Both the position numbers and the translations under genes were made by a program. Below the pieces are notes generated by a model. It was not told the DNA's origin. It ran no database searches and saw only the letters and a list, made by a program, of their open reading frames with translations. Positions 1-9,643 of a DNA stretch of 64,000 nucleotides are shown here, piece after piece. This DNA comes from an uncultured delta proteobacterium (GTDB lineage Bacteria; Desulfobacterota; Desulfovibrionia; Desulfovibrionales; Desulfovibrionaceae), in assembly GCA_903835685.1 (NCBI GenBank), contig CAILNX010000039.1:1-64000 (forward strand). The letters are read 5' to 3'. Each line of letters opens with the position of its first letter. Within the stretch, counting starts at the first letter, position 1.

Positions 1-1
1 C

Positions 2-439
2 GACAAGGCCAAGATGGACGACTTTCTGAAGTGCGCCCTGTACACCGTGCAGCCCGACGTGGTCCCGGCCCCGGCCCCGGCCAAGACCGAGTCCCCGGAC
101 CTGGTGGTCCTGCGCAACCTGAACTTTGACTTCGACAAGTCGGTCATCAAGGATCAGTTCGTGCCCATCCTCCAGCAGGCCGCCCAGATACTCAAGGACA
201 ACCCCAAGCTGTCCATCGTGTGCGAAGGCCACACCGACAGCAAGGGTACCGTGGAATACAACCAGAAGCTGTCCGAGCGCCGGGCCACCGCCGTCAGGGA
301 TTGGCTGGTGACCAAGGGCGGAATCCCGGCCAGCCGCATCGGCGTCACCGGGTATGGCAAGACCATGCCCAAGTTCGACAACAACACCGACGAAGGCCGG
401 TACTTGAACCGCCGCGTCGAACTGCGCCTGAACAAGTAG
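2..439 (+). CDS. OmpA-family outer-membrane/peptidoglycan-binding protein, C-terminal part
   Basis: The frame is open from base 2 and ends in TAG, so the gene starts before the window; 145 residues are visible. A Pro-Ala linker (PAPAPAK) is followed by an OmpA_C domain: NFDFDKSVI, then GHTDSKGTVEYNQKLSERRA and the closing NRRVEL. This domain binds diaminopimelate of peptidoglycan from the periplasm, and the missing N-terminus would decide whether the protein is a beta-barrel porin, a lipoprotein or another anchor. A perfect 13-bp hairpin lies 20 bases after the stop. The family assignment is secure; the full architecture is not visible. Confidence 0.9.
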   Translation, partial: DKAKMDDFLKCALYTVQPDVVPAPAPAKTESPDLVVLRNLNFDFDKSVIKDQFVPILQQAAQILKDNPKLSIVCEGHTDSKGTVEYNQKLSERRATAVRDWLVTKGGIPASRIGVTGYGKTMPKFDNNTDEGRYLNRRVELRLNK

Positions 440-459
440 TCTCCAGAAAGAACAATGCA

Positions 460-494
460 ACCGGTGGGGCGGGTGGCCTATCCGCCCCACCGGT
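460..494 (+). terminator. Hairpin after the OmpA-like gene
   Basis: Perfect 13-bp inverted repeat, ACCGGTGGGGCGG (460-472) with CCGCCCCACCGGT (482-494), 9-base loop. There is no T-run after it, so it may be a Rho-assisted or mRNA-stabilising 3' end and not a classical intrinsic terminator. It ends just before a possible ATG at 496. Confidence 0.6.
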
Positions 495-531
495 CATGTA
501 CACCCTCATCCTTCATCCCCTGCACGGAACC

Positions 532-1038
532 ATGACCAAAATAATTGTTTTCTGCTGCCTCCTGCTCTTTTCCCAGCCCCTGACGGCCATGGGCCAGAAG
601 GATGCGGCCGAAACCCCGCCTGCCAAATCCCAGGCCAAGAAAAAGGGCGGCCAGGCCGCCAAAAAGGTCGAAGCCCCGGCCCCGGCCGAGGCCGTGTCCA
701 CGGACGAGGTGCAGGAGGAATTCGCCGCCTACGTCATCACCTTTGTGGACAAGCTCAACCGCGTGCACGACAATTCCATCACCCGCATGAAGGTGACCAA
801 GCTCGACGACGGGTCCTACGTGGCCCGCTACCACGCCATCGACACGAGCACCATCGAGTCCTCGGTGAAGCCCACGGGCCACCCGGTGACCCCCTTCGTG
901 GGCACGCTCAAATACGTGGAGAACGTCTACGAGGGCAAGGGCGCCACAGCCCAGGCCGCCCAGTCCGCACCCTTTAACGTGGTGGACAGCACCCGGGTCA
1001 CGGAGCTTTTCGCCCGTTCCAAGAAAGGCTGGGAATAG
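532..1038 (+). CDS. Small secreted protein of unknown function
   Basis: I do not recognise this 168-residue protein. From ATG 532 it has a clear Sec signal peptide (MTKIIVFCCLLLFSQPLTAMG), then a Lys/Ala/Pro-rich linker (about residues 24-55) and a compact C-terminal domain with strands such as YAARYHAID-like segments around residues 95-110. An in-frame ATG at 496 would add 12 residues ahead of the signal peptide and overlaps the preceding hairpin, so 532 is preferred, although no strong ribosome site precedes either. It stands alone between the OmpA-like gene and purD; a periplasmic role is inferred only from the signal peptide. Confidence 0.6.
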   Translation: MTKIIVFCCLLLFSQPLTAMGQKDAAETPPAKSQAKKKGGQAAKKVEAPAPAEAVSTDEVQEEFAAYVITFVDKLNRVHDNSITRMKVTKLDDGSYVARYHAIDTSTIESSVKPTGHPVTPFVGTLKYVENVYEGKGATAQAAQSAPFNVVDSTRVTELFARSKKGWE

Positions 1039-1224
1039 CCCCTGCCCGGCTGGCCGCACGGCCGCCCGTCCTCGCCTCTGCCTTCCGGTCCAGGCCTTTT
1101 CCGGCCTTGCTCGCCGCCCGACCCCCGCCCGGTCCCCCGCCCGGTTCGCTGTCCGTCCCAGCCTTGCCAAACAGGGCGCTTTTCACTACCCTGCCCAGAG
1201 ACAACGCCATACCCCGAGGTACCC

Positions 1225-2520
1225 ATGAACATACTCATCGTCGGCTCCGGCGGTCGAGAGCACGCCCTGGCCTGGAAACTGGCCCAAAGCCCGGACGCCC
1301 ACCGGCTTTTCATCGCCCCAGGCAACGGCGGCACGGCCCGCCACGGGACCAACGTGGAGGTCAAGGACTCGGACATCCCCGGCCTGGTGGCCCTGGCCAA
1401 GGATAAGGCCATCGATCTGGTGGTCGTCGGCCCTGAACTGCCCCTGACCCTGGGCCTGACCGACGCCCTGACCGAGGCGGGCATTCCCTGTTTCGGCCCC
1501 GACGCCTACGGCGCGCAGCTCGAAGGCAGCAAAGCCTTTGCCAAGAACATGATGCGCGACACCGGGGTGCCCACGGCCGAGTACGCGGTTTTCGACGATT
1601 TCGAGGCGGCCTGCGCCTATGTGCGTGAAAAAGGCGCTCCCCTGGTGGTCAAGGCCGACGGCCTGGCCGCTGGCAAGGGCGTGGTGGTGGCCCAGACCGT
1701 GGATGCGGCCATCGCGGCCCTGGACGACATGATGGTCAAGGCCGTGTTCGGCCCGGCCGGGTCCACGGTGGTGGTGGAAGCGGCCCTGAAAGGCGAAGAG
1801 GCCTCCTTCCTGGTCTTCTCCGACGGCACGGACTTGGCCATCCTGCCCTCGGCCCAGGACCACAAGGCCGTGGGCGAAGGCGACACCGGCCCGAACACCG
1901 GCGGCATGGGCGCGTACAGCCCGGCCCCCATCCTGCCGGACATCGCGGCCCCGGACATGGCCGAAACCACAGTGCGGCCCATCCTCCGCCGTCTGGCCGA
2001 ACTCGGCCACCCCTTCAAGGGCGTGCTCTATGCCGGGCTCATGTTCACCGACCGAGGTCCCTTTGTCCTGGAATTCAACGTGCGCTTCGGCGATCCCGAA
2101 TGCCAGCCCCTGCTCATGCGCCTGGAATCGGACCTGGCCGAGATCATGCTGGCCTGCGTGAACGGGGTTCTGGCCGACACCCTGGTGCGCTACGCGCCCG
2201 AGGCCGCCCTGTGCGTGGTCATGGCCGCCAAGGGCTATCCCGGCTCCTATCCCAAAGGCATGGAGATCACCGGCCTGGCCCAGGCCGAATCCGAAGACGG
2301 GGTCAAGGTCTTTCAGGCCGGAACCCGAGCCCAAGGGGACAAGACCCTGACCACGGGCGGCCGGGTCCTGGGTGTCACCGCCCTGGCCCTGGACCTGGCT
2401 CAGGCCAAGGCCAAGGCCTATCGGGCCGCAGACGCCATCCGCTTCGAGAACAGCTTCATGCGCCGGGACATCGGCGACAAGGGCATCAAGCGGCACGCCT
2501 TCGTCACCCGGCACAAATAA
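1225..2520 (+). CDS. purD: Phosphoribosylamine--glycine ligase (GARS)
   Basis: Catalyses the ATP-dependent joining of glycine to 5-phosphoribosylamine, step 2 of de novo purine synthesis, in the cytoplasm. The 431 residues match the family length. The N-terminal [13 protein letters not shown] motif, the ATP-grasp core ([16 protein letters not shown]) and [10 protein letters not shown] with the metal-binding [10 protein letters not shown] are all present. ATG 1225 lies after a weak GAGG ribosome site and starts directly in the conserved N-terminus. purE follows after 43 bases on the same strand, so the two form a purine operon; purB lies 30 kb away in the window. Confidence 0.97.
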   Translation: MNILIVGSGGREHALAWKLAQSPDAHRLFIAPGNGGTARHGTNVEVKDSDIPGLVALAKDKAIDLVVVGPELPLTLGLTDALTEAGIPCFGPDAYGAQLEGSKAFAKNMMRDTGVPTAEYAVFDDFEAACAYVREKGAPLVVKADGLAAGKGVVVAQTVDAAIAALDDMMVKAVFGPAGSTVVVEAALKGEEASFLVFSDGTDLAILPSAQDHKAVGEGDTGPNTGGMGAYSPAPILPDIAAPDMAETTVRPILRRLAELGHPFKGVLYAGLMFTDRGPFVLEFNVRFGDPECQPLLMRLESDLAEIMLACVNGVLADTLVRYAPEAALCVVMAAKGYPGSYPKGMEITGLAQAESEDGVKVFQAGTRAQGDKTLTTGGRVLGVTALALDLAQAKAKAYRAADAIRFENSFMRRDIGDKGIKRHAFVTRHK

Positions 2521-2563
2521 GACGCCCGATTCACGACTCTCAGCCTGGAGACAGGAGGAACGC

Positions 2564-3055
2564 ATGGCCCAGGTCGCCATATTCATCGGCAGCATTTCAG
2601 ATGAGGAAAAGATGCGGCCCTGCGCCGAGATTCTGACCCAACTCGGCATCGCCCACCTCTTCACCGTGACCTCGGCCCACCGCACCCCGGGCCGCACGGA
2701 AAAGCTGGTGGCCGACCTGGAGGCCAAGGGCTGCCAGGTGTTCATCTGCGCGGCCGGCATGGCCGCCCACCTGGCCGGGGCCGTGGCCGCCCGGACCATC
2801 CGTCCGGTCATCGGCGTGCCCATCGCGGCCTCGCCCCTGGGTGGCATGGACGCCCTGCTGTCCACCGTGCAGATGCCCCCGGGCTTTCCCGTGGGCACCG
2901 TGGCCCTGGACAAGGCCGGGGCCCGCAACGCGGCCTGGATGGCCGCCCAGATCCTGGCCCTGAATGACCCGGCCCTGTCCGCCCGCCTCCTGGCCGAGCG
3001 GGAAAAGATGGCCAAGGGCGTGGAGACCGCAGCCGCTGGCCTGGAAGGCCGTTAG
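2564..3055 (+). CDS. purE: N5-carboxyaminoimidazole ribonucleotide mutase-type PurE
   Basis: PurE rearranges N5-CAIR to CAIR (class I) or carboxylates AIR directly (class II) in purine synthesis. The 163-residue length, the start [10 protein letters not shown], the TSAHRTPGR segment and [22 protein letters not shown]-type core support the family. Class I enzymes usually carry GSxSD and SAHRTP; this protein has GSISDE and SAHRTP, so class I is likely, although no purK is in the window. ATG 2564 follows an AGGAGG site at 2552-2557. The TAG stop (3053-3055) sits two bases before the left end of a 101-bp dispersed element. Confidence 0.92.
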   Translation: MAQVAIFIGSISDEEKMRPCAEILTQLGIAHLFTVTSAHRTPGRTEKLVADLEAKGCQVFICAAGMAAHLAGAVAARTIRPVIGVPIAASPLGGMDALLSTVQMPPGFPVGTVALDKAGARNAAWMAAQILALNDPALSARLLAEREKMAKGVETAAAGLEGR

Positions 3056-3056
3056 G

Positions 3057-3157
3057 GCGGCTTTCCCGAAATACGAGCAACCCAGAATGAAGAATAAGAA
3101 TAATTATTTCTTATTCTTGCGCGCCATTGAAAGACATTGCCAATTCTGGGATGTGAC
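3057..3157 (+). repeat. 101-bp palindromic intergenic element, copy 1
   Basis: AT-cored imperfect palindrome between purE and ilvD. The centre is a perfect 11-bp inverted repeat, AAGAATAAGAA (3090-3100) and TTCTTATTCTT (3108-3118), around TAATTAT. Ends resemble each other in inverted orientation (GCGGCTTTCCCGAA at 3057; AATTCTGGGATGTGAC ending 3157). The 38 bases 3084-3121 are identical to those of copy 2. A second CTTCATTCTTGCG (3193-3205) just before ilvD pairs with AGAATGAAG at 3084. The 7-bp-arm palindrome CACGTTCCAGAACGTG (3166-3181) repeats the end motif. Function unknown. Confidence 0.85.
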
Positions 3158-3218
3158 ACGAGTTTCACGTTCCAGAACGTGACGAACCGCCCCTTCATTC
3201 TTGCGAGGAGATGCTTCC

Positions 3219-4886
3219 ATGCGCAGCCACATCATGACCAAGGGCCTGGAAAAGGCCCCCCACCGCTCCCTTCTGTCCGCCCTGGGCCTGACCCGGGAAG
3301 AGATGAAACGCCCCCTGGTGGGCGTGGTCAACTCGGCCAACGAAGTGGTCCCGGGCCACCTGCACCTGCGCACCATCGCCCAGGCGGCCAAGGACGGCGT
3401 GCGCATGGCCGGGGGTGTGCCCATGGAGTTCCCGGTCATAGCGGTGTGCGACGGCCTGGCCATGAACCACGCGGGCATGCGCTTCTCCCTGCCCAGCCGC
3501 GAACTCATCGCCGACTCCATCGAGATCATGGCCACGGCCCATCCCTTTGACGCCATGGTCTTCGTGCCCAATTGCGACAAGGTGGTGCCCGGCATGCTCA
3601 TGGCCATGCTGCGCCTGAACATCCCCTCCATCATGGTCTCGGGCGGCCCCATGCTGGCCGGAAAGATGCGCGGCAAGTCCGTGGACCTGATCAACGTGTT
3701 CGAGGCCGTGGGCCAGGTCAAGCGCGGCACCATGACCGAAGAGGAGCTGGAGGAGCTGGAGGGCTGCGCCTGCCCGGGCTGCGGCTCCTGCGCGGGCATG
3801 TTCACGGCCAACTCCATGAACTGCCTGTCCGAAACCATCGGCCTGGCCCTGCCGGGCAACGGCACCATCCCGGCCGTCACCGCCGCGCGCGTGCGCCTGG
3901 CCAAGACCGCTGGCATGAAGGTCATGGACCTCCTGGCCCAGAACATCCGGCCCCGGGACATCGTCACCGCCAAAAGCGTGCACAACGCCGTGACCCTGGA
4001 CATGGCCCTGGGCTGCTCCACCAACACTGTGCTGCACCTGCCCGCCATCTTCGGCGAGGCCGGGCTGGACCTGCCCTTGGACATCTTCACCGAGGTGAGC
4101 CGGGCCACCCCCAACCTGTGCAAGCTCTCCCCGGCCGGGCACCACTACATGGAAGACCTGGAGGCCGCTGGCGGCATCCCGGCGGTCATGGCCGAACTGA
4201 CCAAGAAAAATCTCCTGAACCTGGACGTCCTGACCGTCACCGGCCAGACCCTGGGCCAAAACCTGGCCGACCTGAAGGCCAAGGTCCGCGACCCTGAAAT
4301 CATCCGATCCGTGGACGCCCCCTATTCCCCCGAGGGCGGCATCGCCATCCTGCGCGGGAACCTGGCCCCGGACGGGGCCGTGGTCAAGCAGTCGGCCGTG
4401 GCCCCGGAAATGATGCGCCGGACCTGCAAGGCCCGGGTCTTTGACGCCGAAGAGGCCGCCGTGGCCGCCATCCTGGAAGGCCGGGTGAAGCCCGGCGACG
4501 CCCTGGTCATCCGCTACGAAGGCCCCAAGGGCGGCCCGGGCATGCGCGAAATGCTCACCCCCACCTCGGCCATCGCGGGCATGGGCCTGGATCACCAGGT
4601 GGCCCTGATCACCGACGGCCGCTTCTCCGGCGGGACCCGGGGCGCGGCCATCGGACACGTGTCCCCCGAGGCCGCCTCGAATGGTCCCATCGGCCTGGTC
4701 ATCGACGGGGACATCATCGAAATCGACATCAAGGCCGGACGCCTGGAACTCATGGTGGACGACGCCGAACTGGCCAAGCGCCGGGCCGCCTTCACCCCGG
4801 TGGTGAAGACCTCGTCCTCCCCTTTCCTGCGCCGCTACGCCCAGAACGTCACCTCGGCCGCCCAGGGCGCCGTGTATAAGAAATAA
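3219..4886 (+). CDS. ilvD: Dihydroxy-acid dehydratase
   Basis: Dehydrates 2,3-dihydroxy-isovalerate and its homologue in valine, isoleucine and pantothenate synthesis, using an oxygen-sensitive Fe-S cluster. The 555 residues cover the full family. Hallmarks are [39 protein letters not shown] and the C-terminal [16 protein letters not shown] 3219 has GAGGAG at 3205-3210 with ideal spacing and gives the usual MRSHIMTKG start; a TTG at 3201 is in frame but lies in the repeat-derived sequence. It is monocistronic as far as visible, followed by hairpins at 4905-4966. Confidence 0.97.
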   Translation: MRSHIMTKGLEKAPHRSLLSALGLTREEMKRPLVGVVNSANEVVPGHLHLRTIAQAAKDGVRMAGGVPMEFPVIAVCDGLAMNHAGMRFSLPSRELIADSIEIMATAHPFDAMVFVPNCDKVVPGMLMAMLRLNIPSIMVSGGPMLAGKMRGKSVDLINVFEAVGQVKRGTMTEEELEELEGCACPGCGSCAGMFTANSMNCLSETIGLALPGNGTIPAVTAARVRLAKTAGMKVMDLLAQNIRPRDIVTAKSVHNAVTLDMALGCSTNTVLHLPAIFGEAGLDLPLDIFTEVSRATPNLCKLSPAGHHYMEDLEAAGGIPAVMAELTKKNLLNLDVLTVTGQTLGQNLADLKAKVRDPEIIRSVDAPYSPEGGIAILRGNLAPDGAVVKQSAVAPEMMRRTCKARVFDAEEAAVAAILEGRVKPGDALVIRYEGPKGGPGMREMLTPTSAIAGMGLDHQVALITDGRFSGGTRGAAIGHVSPEAASNGPIGLVIDGDIIEIDIKAGRLELMVDDAELAKRRAAFTPVVKTSSSPFLRRYAQNVTSAAQGAVYKK

Positions 4887-4904
4887 GAGAATACCCTCCG
4901 GGGG

Positions 4905-4926
4905 CCAACGGGGCGCGCCCCTTTGG
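4905..4926 (+). terminator. GC hairpin after ilvD
   Basis: CCAA and TTGG flank the self-complementary GGGGCGCGCCCC, with one C/T mismatch, 18 bases after the ilvD stop. Weak T content follows. Likely part of the ilvD 3' end. Confidence 0.45.
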
Positions 4927-4937
4927 AATCCTTGTTG

Positions 4938-4966
4938 CCGGGTCGGCGGGATGACCGCCGACCCGG
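4938..4966. terminator. Perfect 12-bp hairpin between convergent genes
   Basis: CCGGGTCGGCGG (4938-4949) pairs with CCGCCGACCCGG (4955-4966) across a 5-base loop. It lies between ilvD (+) and the glycosyltransferase (-), which converge, so a bidirectional 3'-end role is likely. No T-run is present on either side. Confidence 0.55.
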
Positions 4967-5071
4967 AGGGTTCTCCGGGAATTTCCAGGCTCGATTCCGC
5001 AGCCCAAGCCTCACCGCACAAGATTCAGGACAACTGCCCCACCCTACCCAAAAGTCTTTGGAAGGGGGTTC

Positions 5072-5104
5072 GGGGGAGAACCTTTCTCCAGAAAGGTTTC
5101 CCCC
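5072..5104 (-). terminator. Stem-loop after the ABC/glycosyltransferase operon
   Basis: GGGGGAGAACCTTT (5072-5085) pairs with AAAGGTTTCCCCC (5092-5104) with one small bulge. On the minus strand it lies 10 bases after the glycosyltransferase stop and is followed by pyrimidine-rich sequence and ACTTTTGGG. This is the probable terminator of the 9643-5114 operon and may also act for the plus strand. Confidence 0.65.
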
Positions 5105-5113
5105 GATCTTCGC

Positions 5114-6127
5114 CTACGCCGTCACTCTTTCGGCCAGCCACCCGGCGATGGCCTGTGGCGTGGCCGGGTCGGCGAACTGGGGGCGAAGGATCACCAGGGA
5201 GCGGTCGGGGTGCAGGGGTTTCCAGCGGGTGAAGTTGGCCGGGTCGTCGGGAAAGGCCACCACCTTGGGCAGGCCCCAGGCCTCGGCCACGTGGGCCGGG
5301 CCGGAGTCGTTGCCCAGGAAGGCGGCGGCCCGGCGGATGATTTCCGAGGACAGGCCCATGGGCTGGCCGAAGGCGTGGACTAGGCCCGGGCCTTGGGGAA
5401 AGGCGGCGGCGATGGGCGCGGCCTCGTCGGGCGTGCCGATGAGGACCGCGTCCAGGCCCAGGCGCTTACGGGCCAGGGCCAGGGGCGCGGCAAAGGCCTG
5501 CGGACCCCACTCAAGGCCGTTGCAGGTGCGGCCGCCCAGGTGCAGGGCCAGGAAGCGGCCGGGGCGGAGGTTGTGGGCGGTGAGGAAGGCCTCGGCCTGA
5601 GCCCCGGCTTCGGGGTCGGGGAAGAGGAGGGGCGGGGGCAGGGTGATGTCTTGGCCCAGGGCCTGGGAGGCGAAGGCCGAGAGGGCGTCGAGCACGTGCA
5701 TCTGGTCGCGCTTGGGCTGGATCTGGGTCAGGAACTGGAAGGAGCCCTTGAGCTTGGTGCCGATGCGCACGGGGATGCCCGAGAGAAAGGCCAGGAGTTC
5801 GTTGCGGATGCCGGTGCGCAGGTGGAAGGAGGCGTCGAAGCCACGGGAGCGCCAGGCGCGGACGAGGCTCCACTGGGTGGAGAGGGAGTCCTTGGTCTTG
5901 TCGAAGAGGAAGAATTCGTCGATGGCCGGGTGGGTTTTCAGCAGGCCCAGGCCCACGGGGTCCACCACCAGGGCGATGCGGCTGGCCGGATAGAGACTCT
6001 TTACGGCGCGCAGGAAGGGCTCGGCCATGAGGGTGTTGCCGAGCATGCCGTTGCGGAAGACCAGGAAGCGGGGGTCTGTTTGGAACACGGGCTGGGTCCC
6101 GGGACGGGTCAGGCTTGAGGGGGCCAT
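5114..6127 (-). CDS. Glycosyltransferase family 9 (heptosyltransferase-like)
   Basis: 337 residues with the GT9 two-Rossmann layout: N-terminal FLVFRNGMLGNTLMAEPFLRAV-type segment, a central LHLGGR motif and the C-terminal NDSGPAHVAEAWGLPKVVAF donor-site motif. GT9 enzymes add ADP-heptose or related sugars to lipopolysaccharide core at the cytoplasmic face of the inner membrane; the sugar and acceptor here cannot be told. The ATG at 6127 overlaps the TAA of the upstream permease gene (TAATG), so translation is probably coupled. Its place at the end of an amino-acid transporter operon is odd and suggests operon convenience and not shared function. Confidence 0.85.
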   Translation of the reverse strand: MAPSSLTRPGTQPVFQTDPRFLVFRNGMLGNTLMAEPFLRAVKSLYPASRIALVVDPVGLGLLKTHPAIDEFFLFDKTKDSLSTQWSLVRAWRSRGFDASFHLRTGIRNELLAFLSGIPVRIGTKLKGSFQFLTQIQPKRDQMHVLDALSAFASQALGQDITLPPPLLFPDPEAGAQAEAFLTAHNLRPGRFLALHLGGRTCNGLEWGPQAFAAPLALARKRLGLDAVLIGTPDEAAPIAAAFPQGPGLVHAFGQPMGLSSEIIRRAAAFLGNDSGPAHVAEAWGLPKVVAFPDDPANFTRWKPLHPDRSLVILRPQFADPATPQAIAGWLAERVTA

Positions 6128-7932
6128 TACATGTTCAGCCGGAAGGTGTCCGAGGCCAGGCGGCGCTCCAGCTTTCCCGCGCCCAGGCTCATCAGGTAGC
6201 AGCACACGAAATAGACCACGGCCACGGTGGTGTAGATCTCGAAGGGGTGGACCATGAGCCGGTTGGCGATGATCTTGCCCACGTAGGTCAGTTCGAACAC
6301 GCCGATGATGTAGGCCAGGGAGGTGTCCTTGAATATGGCGATGAACTGCCCGGCAATGGCCGGGAGCATCTGTTTCAGGGCCTGGGGCAGGACGATCAGG
6401 CGCATGGTCTGGAGGTAGGAGAGGCCGGTGCTGGCCGCGGCCTCGAACTGGCCCCGACTGACGTTCTGGATGCCCGCGCGCACGATCTCGGCGATATAGG
6501 CCCCGGTGAACACGGTCATGGCCAGGGTGGCGCTCCAGAACACGTCCAGGTCCAGCCCGAAGATAGGCAGGAAGAAGTAGATCCAGAAGATAATCATGAT
6601 CAGGGGGTTGCCCCGCACCAGTTCGATGTAGAGGAGGCTCGGGATGCGGGCGATCTGGTTCTTGGCCGCCCGGCCCATGCCCACGAACAGGCCGATGAAG
6701 AAGCTCACGGAGATGGCCACCACGGCCATGAAGATGGACAGGGACAGCCCGCCCAGGCCCATGAGGGACTCCGAGGGGTCGCCGTGGGGGAAGCGCCAGA
6801 TGAGCAGGGAGGCGAAATTCTCGCCGATGAGCCCGTAGTCCAGGGAGGCCAGGCCCTTGGCCAGCAGGTAAAGGGTGTAGGCCAGAAGGGCCAGGTAGAG
6901 GGCCTTGCCGGTCTTGATGAGCACCTTGCGGGCGGCCAGGCCCAGGCGTTTCATGGTGGCCTGGAACGGGGTCAGGGTCAGGCTCACGGGACGGGGGCTG
7001 GGCCGCAAGACTTCAGCCAGGGTTTCCAGGAAGATTTCCAGAGGCTTGAACAGGGCGTGGGCCATTTTGTGGCCGAAGCCTCGTTCCTTTTCGCCCAGGA
7101 TTTTCAGGCGCAGGTTGACCATGTTCAGGAGCGCGGCCATGGACAGGGACAGGGAGAGGTAGATCACCGTGGCCGCCGTGGTGGCCTCGAAGCCCTTGAA
7201 GGTCAGGGCCTTGATCTGCTGGGCGCTCCAGCACAGCTCGGGCACGCCCACCACCATGGCCAGGGAGGAGTTCTTCATGTTGTTCAAGAACTCGCTGCCC
7301 AAGGGCGGGATGATGGCTCTAAAGGCCAGGGGCAGGACCACCTTGCGCAGGGTCTGGGTGAAGCTTAAGCCCGAGGAGAAGGCCGCCTCCAGCAGGCCCT
7401 TGGGAATGGACTGGATGCCCGCGCGAATGATCTCGGCCATGAACGCGCCGGTGTAGATGCCCAGTCCCACCGTGGCCGTGAGAAATTCGAAATTGACCGG
7501 CAGCCCCCAGAGGTCCAGGCGGATGTCGTAAAGCACGCGCCTCAAGTCCTCGGGCAGGCCCATGGGCAGGGCGAAATACCAGAAGAAGAGCTGGACCAGG
7601 AGCGGGGTGTTGCGGAAGAACTCCACGTACACCGTGGCGGTCAGGGACAGGGGCCGAAACTTCGAGAGCCGGGCCAGGCCGAAGACCGTGCCCAGGAACA
7701 GAGCCAGGGCCGCGCTGCCGAGCGAGATGGCCAGGGTCAGGGCCAGGCCGTCGATGAGCAGGTGCCCCAGGACCTCGCCGTAGGAGGGGTTTTCCTTGTA
7801 CAGCACGGTCCAGTCGAAGCGGTAGCCGTAGCCGAAGTGGAAGACGAAGACGAAATAGCCCACGGCCGATAAGGCCAGGAGGGCCAGGACCAGATACTGG
7901 ACCCAGGTCTTTTCCAGGTAATGTCGGATCAT
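6127..7932 (-). CDS. Tandem-fused amino-acid ABC transporter permease
   Basis: 601 residues holding two complete polar-amino-acid permease (HisM/GlnP-type) domains in one chain, at roughly residues 60-290 and 400-595. Each has its own TM set and EAA loop: first GLLEAAFSSGLSFTQTLRKV, second GQFEAAASTGLSYLQTMRLI. Each also has the family R-x-T/N-PLL/I entry motif (FFRNTPLLVQ, LVRGNPLIMI). Homologues are usually two 220-240 residue proteins, GltJ and GltK, forming a heterodimer; here they are joined by a linker of about 100 residues with an extra TM segment. ATG 7932 comes 73 bases after the binding-protein gene, across a hairpin that may lower expression. Confidence 0.92.
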   Translation of the reverse strand: MIRHYLEKTWVQYLVLALLALSAVGYFVFVFHFGYGYRFDWTVLYKENPSYGEVLGHLLIDGLALTLAISLGSAALALFLGTVFGLARLSKFRPLSLTATVYVEFFRNTPLLVQLFFWYFALPMGLPEDLRRVLYDIRLDLWGLPVNFEFLTATVGLGIYTGAFMAEIIRAGIQSIPKGLLEAAFSSGLSFTQTLRKVVLPLAFRAIIPPLGSEFLNNMKNSSLAMVVGVPELCWSAQQIKALTFKGFEATTAATVIYLSLSLSMAALLNMVNLRLKILGEKERGFGHKMAHALFKPLEIFLETLAEVLRPSPRPVSLTLTPFQATMKRLGLAARKVLIKTGKALYLALLAYTLYLLAKGLASLDYGLIGENFASLLIWRFPHGDPSESLMGLGGLSLSIFMAVVAISVSFFIGLFVGMGRAAKNQIARIPSLLYIELVRGNPLIMIIFWIYFFLPIFGLDLDVFWSATLAMTVFTGAYIAEIVRAGIQNVSRGQFEAAASTGLSYLQTMRLIVLPQALKQMLPAIAGQFIAIFKDTSLAYIIGVFELTYVGKIIANRLMVHPFEIYTTVAVVYFVCCYLMSLGAGKLERRLASDTFRLNM

Positions 7933-7952
7933 GCTCAGTATTTTCCGGCAAA

Positions 7953-7988
7953 GAAGAACCCGGAGGGCGTATGCTCTCCGGGTTCTTC
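7953..7988 (-). terminator. Intra-operon hairpin between binding protein and permease
   Basis: 13-bp perfect stem GAAGAACCCGGAG (7953-7965) and CTCCGGGTTCTTC (7976-7988), 10-base loop. On the minus strand it follows the binding-protein stop by 17 bases and is followed by TTTGCCGG. Such a structure would give more binding protein than permease by partial termination or 3'-end protection. Confidence 0.7.
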
Positions 7989-8005
7989 GTCAGTGTCGGG
8001 TCAGG

Positions 8006-8830
8006 TTAGGGCCACATCTCGATCTTGCGGGTCAGGGGCATGGGATACGGGCTGTCCGGCCCGAACCACTTGTTGTATATCTTCTCGTAGGTCCCGTCCT
8101 TGAACATGTCTTGGAGCAGGGCGTTCACGGTGTTGCGCCACTTGGAGTCGTCGTGGGGCAGGCCGATGCCGTAGGGCTCGTCGGCAAAGAAGTCGCCCAC
8201 CAGCTCATACTTGCCCGGGGCCTGGACCGCGTAGCCCAGCAGCAGGGTGCTGTCCGTGCTCCAGGCGTCGATGATGCCCTTTTCCAGGGCCGAGAAGCAG
8301 GCCTGCTCGTCCTGGTAGGAGACCACGTTGGGGTTCTTGTCGCCCAGGCCTTTGAGCAGGTTGCGCAGGTTGACCTCGGAGGTGGTGCCCTGCATGGTGC
8401 CGATCTTCTTGCCCACGAAGTCCTTCAACTCCTTGAACTTGCCCTTGGGGGCCAGGATCTTCTGGCCGTCGAAGAAGTAGGTGATGGAGAAGTCGATGGA
8501 CTCTTCCCGGGCCCGCTTGTGGGTCATGTTGGCCAGGGTCAGATCGGCCTTGCCGGTGACCAGGAATTCGATGCGAGTGTTGTTGTCGGCCTTGACCGGC
8601 ACGAACTTCACGCCCAGGCGCTTGGCGATTTCCTGGGCCATGTCCACGTCAAAGCCCACCCATTCGTTCTTGTCGTCGTGGAAGCCGAAGGGCTTGCCCG
8701 TGGTGAGCATGGCCGCGCGCAATTCCTTGGACTTCTGGATCTGGTCCCAGGTTTTGCCAGCCTGGGCCGGGGCGGCCACGATCAGCAGGAGGGCCGCAAG
8801 GGCCATCAGGGTCCACACTTTCTTGAACAT
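8006..8830 (-). CDS. Periplasmic amino-acid-binding protein of the ABC transporter
   Basis: 274 residues, SBP_bac_3 family. The signal peptide MFKKVWTLMALAALLLIVAA ends in APAQA, directing the protein to the periplasm. The mature part shows the domain order of glutamate/glutamine-type binders: GFHDDKNEWVGFDVDMAQEI, GKADLTLANMTHKRAREESI (substrate-binding region with R), GTMQGTTSE and the final DDSKWRNTVNALLQDM. ATG 8830 is preceded by AAGGAGGAG. The genes order ATPase, binding protein, permease is compact, so it supplies this transporter. Substrate is a polar amino acid, probably glutamate, glutamine or aspartate, by family only. Confidence 0.92.
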   Translation of the reverse strand: MFKKVWTLMALAALLLIVAAPAQAGKTWDQIQKSKELRAAMLTTGKPFGFHDDKNEWVGFDVDMAQEIAKRLGVKFVPVKADNNTRIEFLVTGKADLTLANMTHKRAREESIDFSITYFFDGQKILAPKGKFKELKDFVGKKIGTMQGTTSEVNLRNLLKGLGDKNPNVVSYQDEQACFSALEKGIIDAWSTDSTLLLGYAVQAPGKYELVGDFFADEPYGIGLPHDDSKWRNTVNALLQDMFKDGTYEKIYNKWFGPDSPYPMPLTRKIEMWP

Positions 8831-8914
8831 CGTCTCCTCCTTGACTTCACGGGTTGATACGGTTGCCGCGTATGCCAAGCCTCGGCCCACTGAAGGCCGG
8901 GGCCATCCACCATC

Positions 8915-9643
<729 letters not shown>

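Noticed and set aside
1186-3015. Long minus-strand frame opposite purD-purE
   Set aside because: Typical shadow of high-GC codon usage; composition is His/Gly/Gln-rich without domains. The same holds for minus frames opposite ilvD (3195-5021), tkt (18763-20838), livF-guaB (44212-46389) and others, and for plus frames opposite fdhA (23447-25651) and the molybdopterin oxidoreductase (52808-54928).
3084-3121. Classical intrinsic terminator in the AT core of element copy 1
   Set aside because: The stem is almost only A-T pairs and no T-run follows, unlike the GC hairpin and T-run at 58463-58503.
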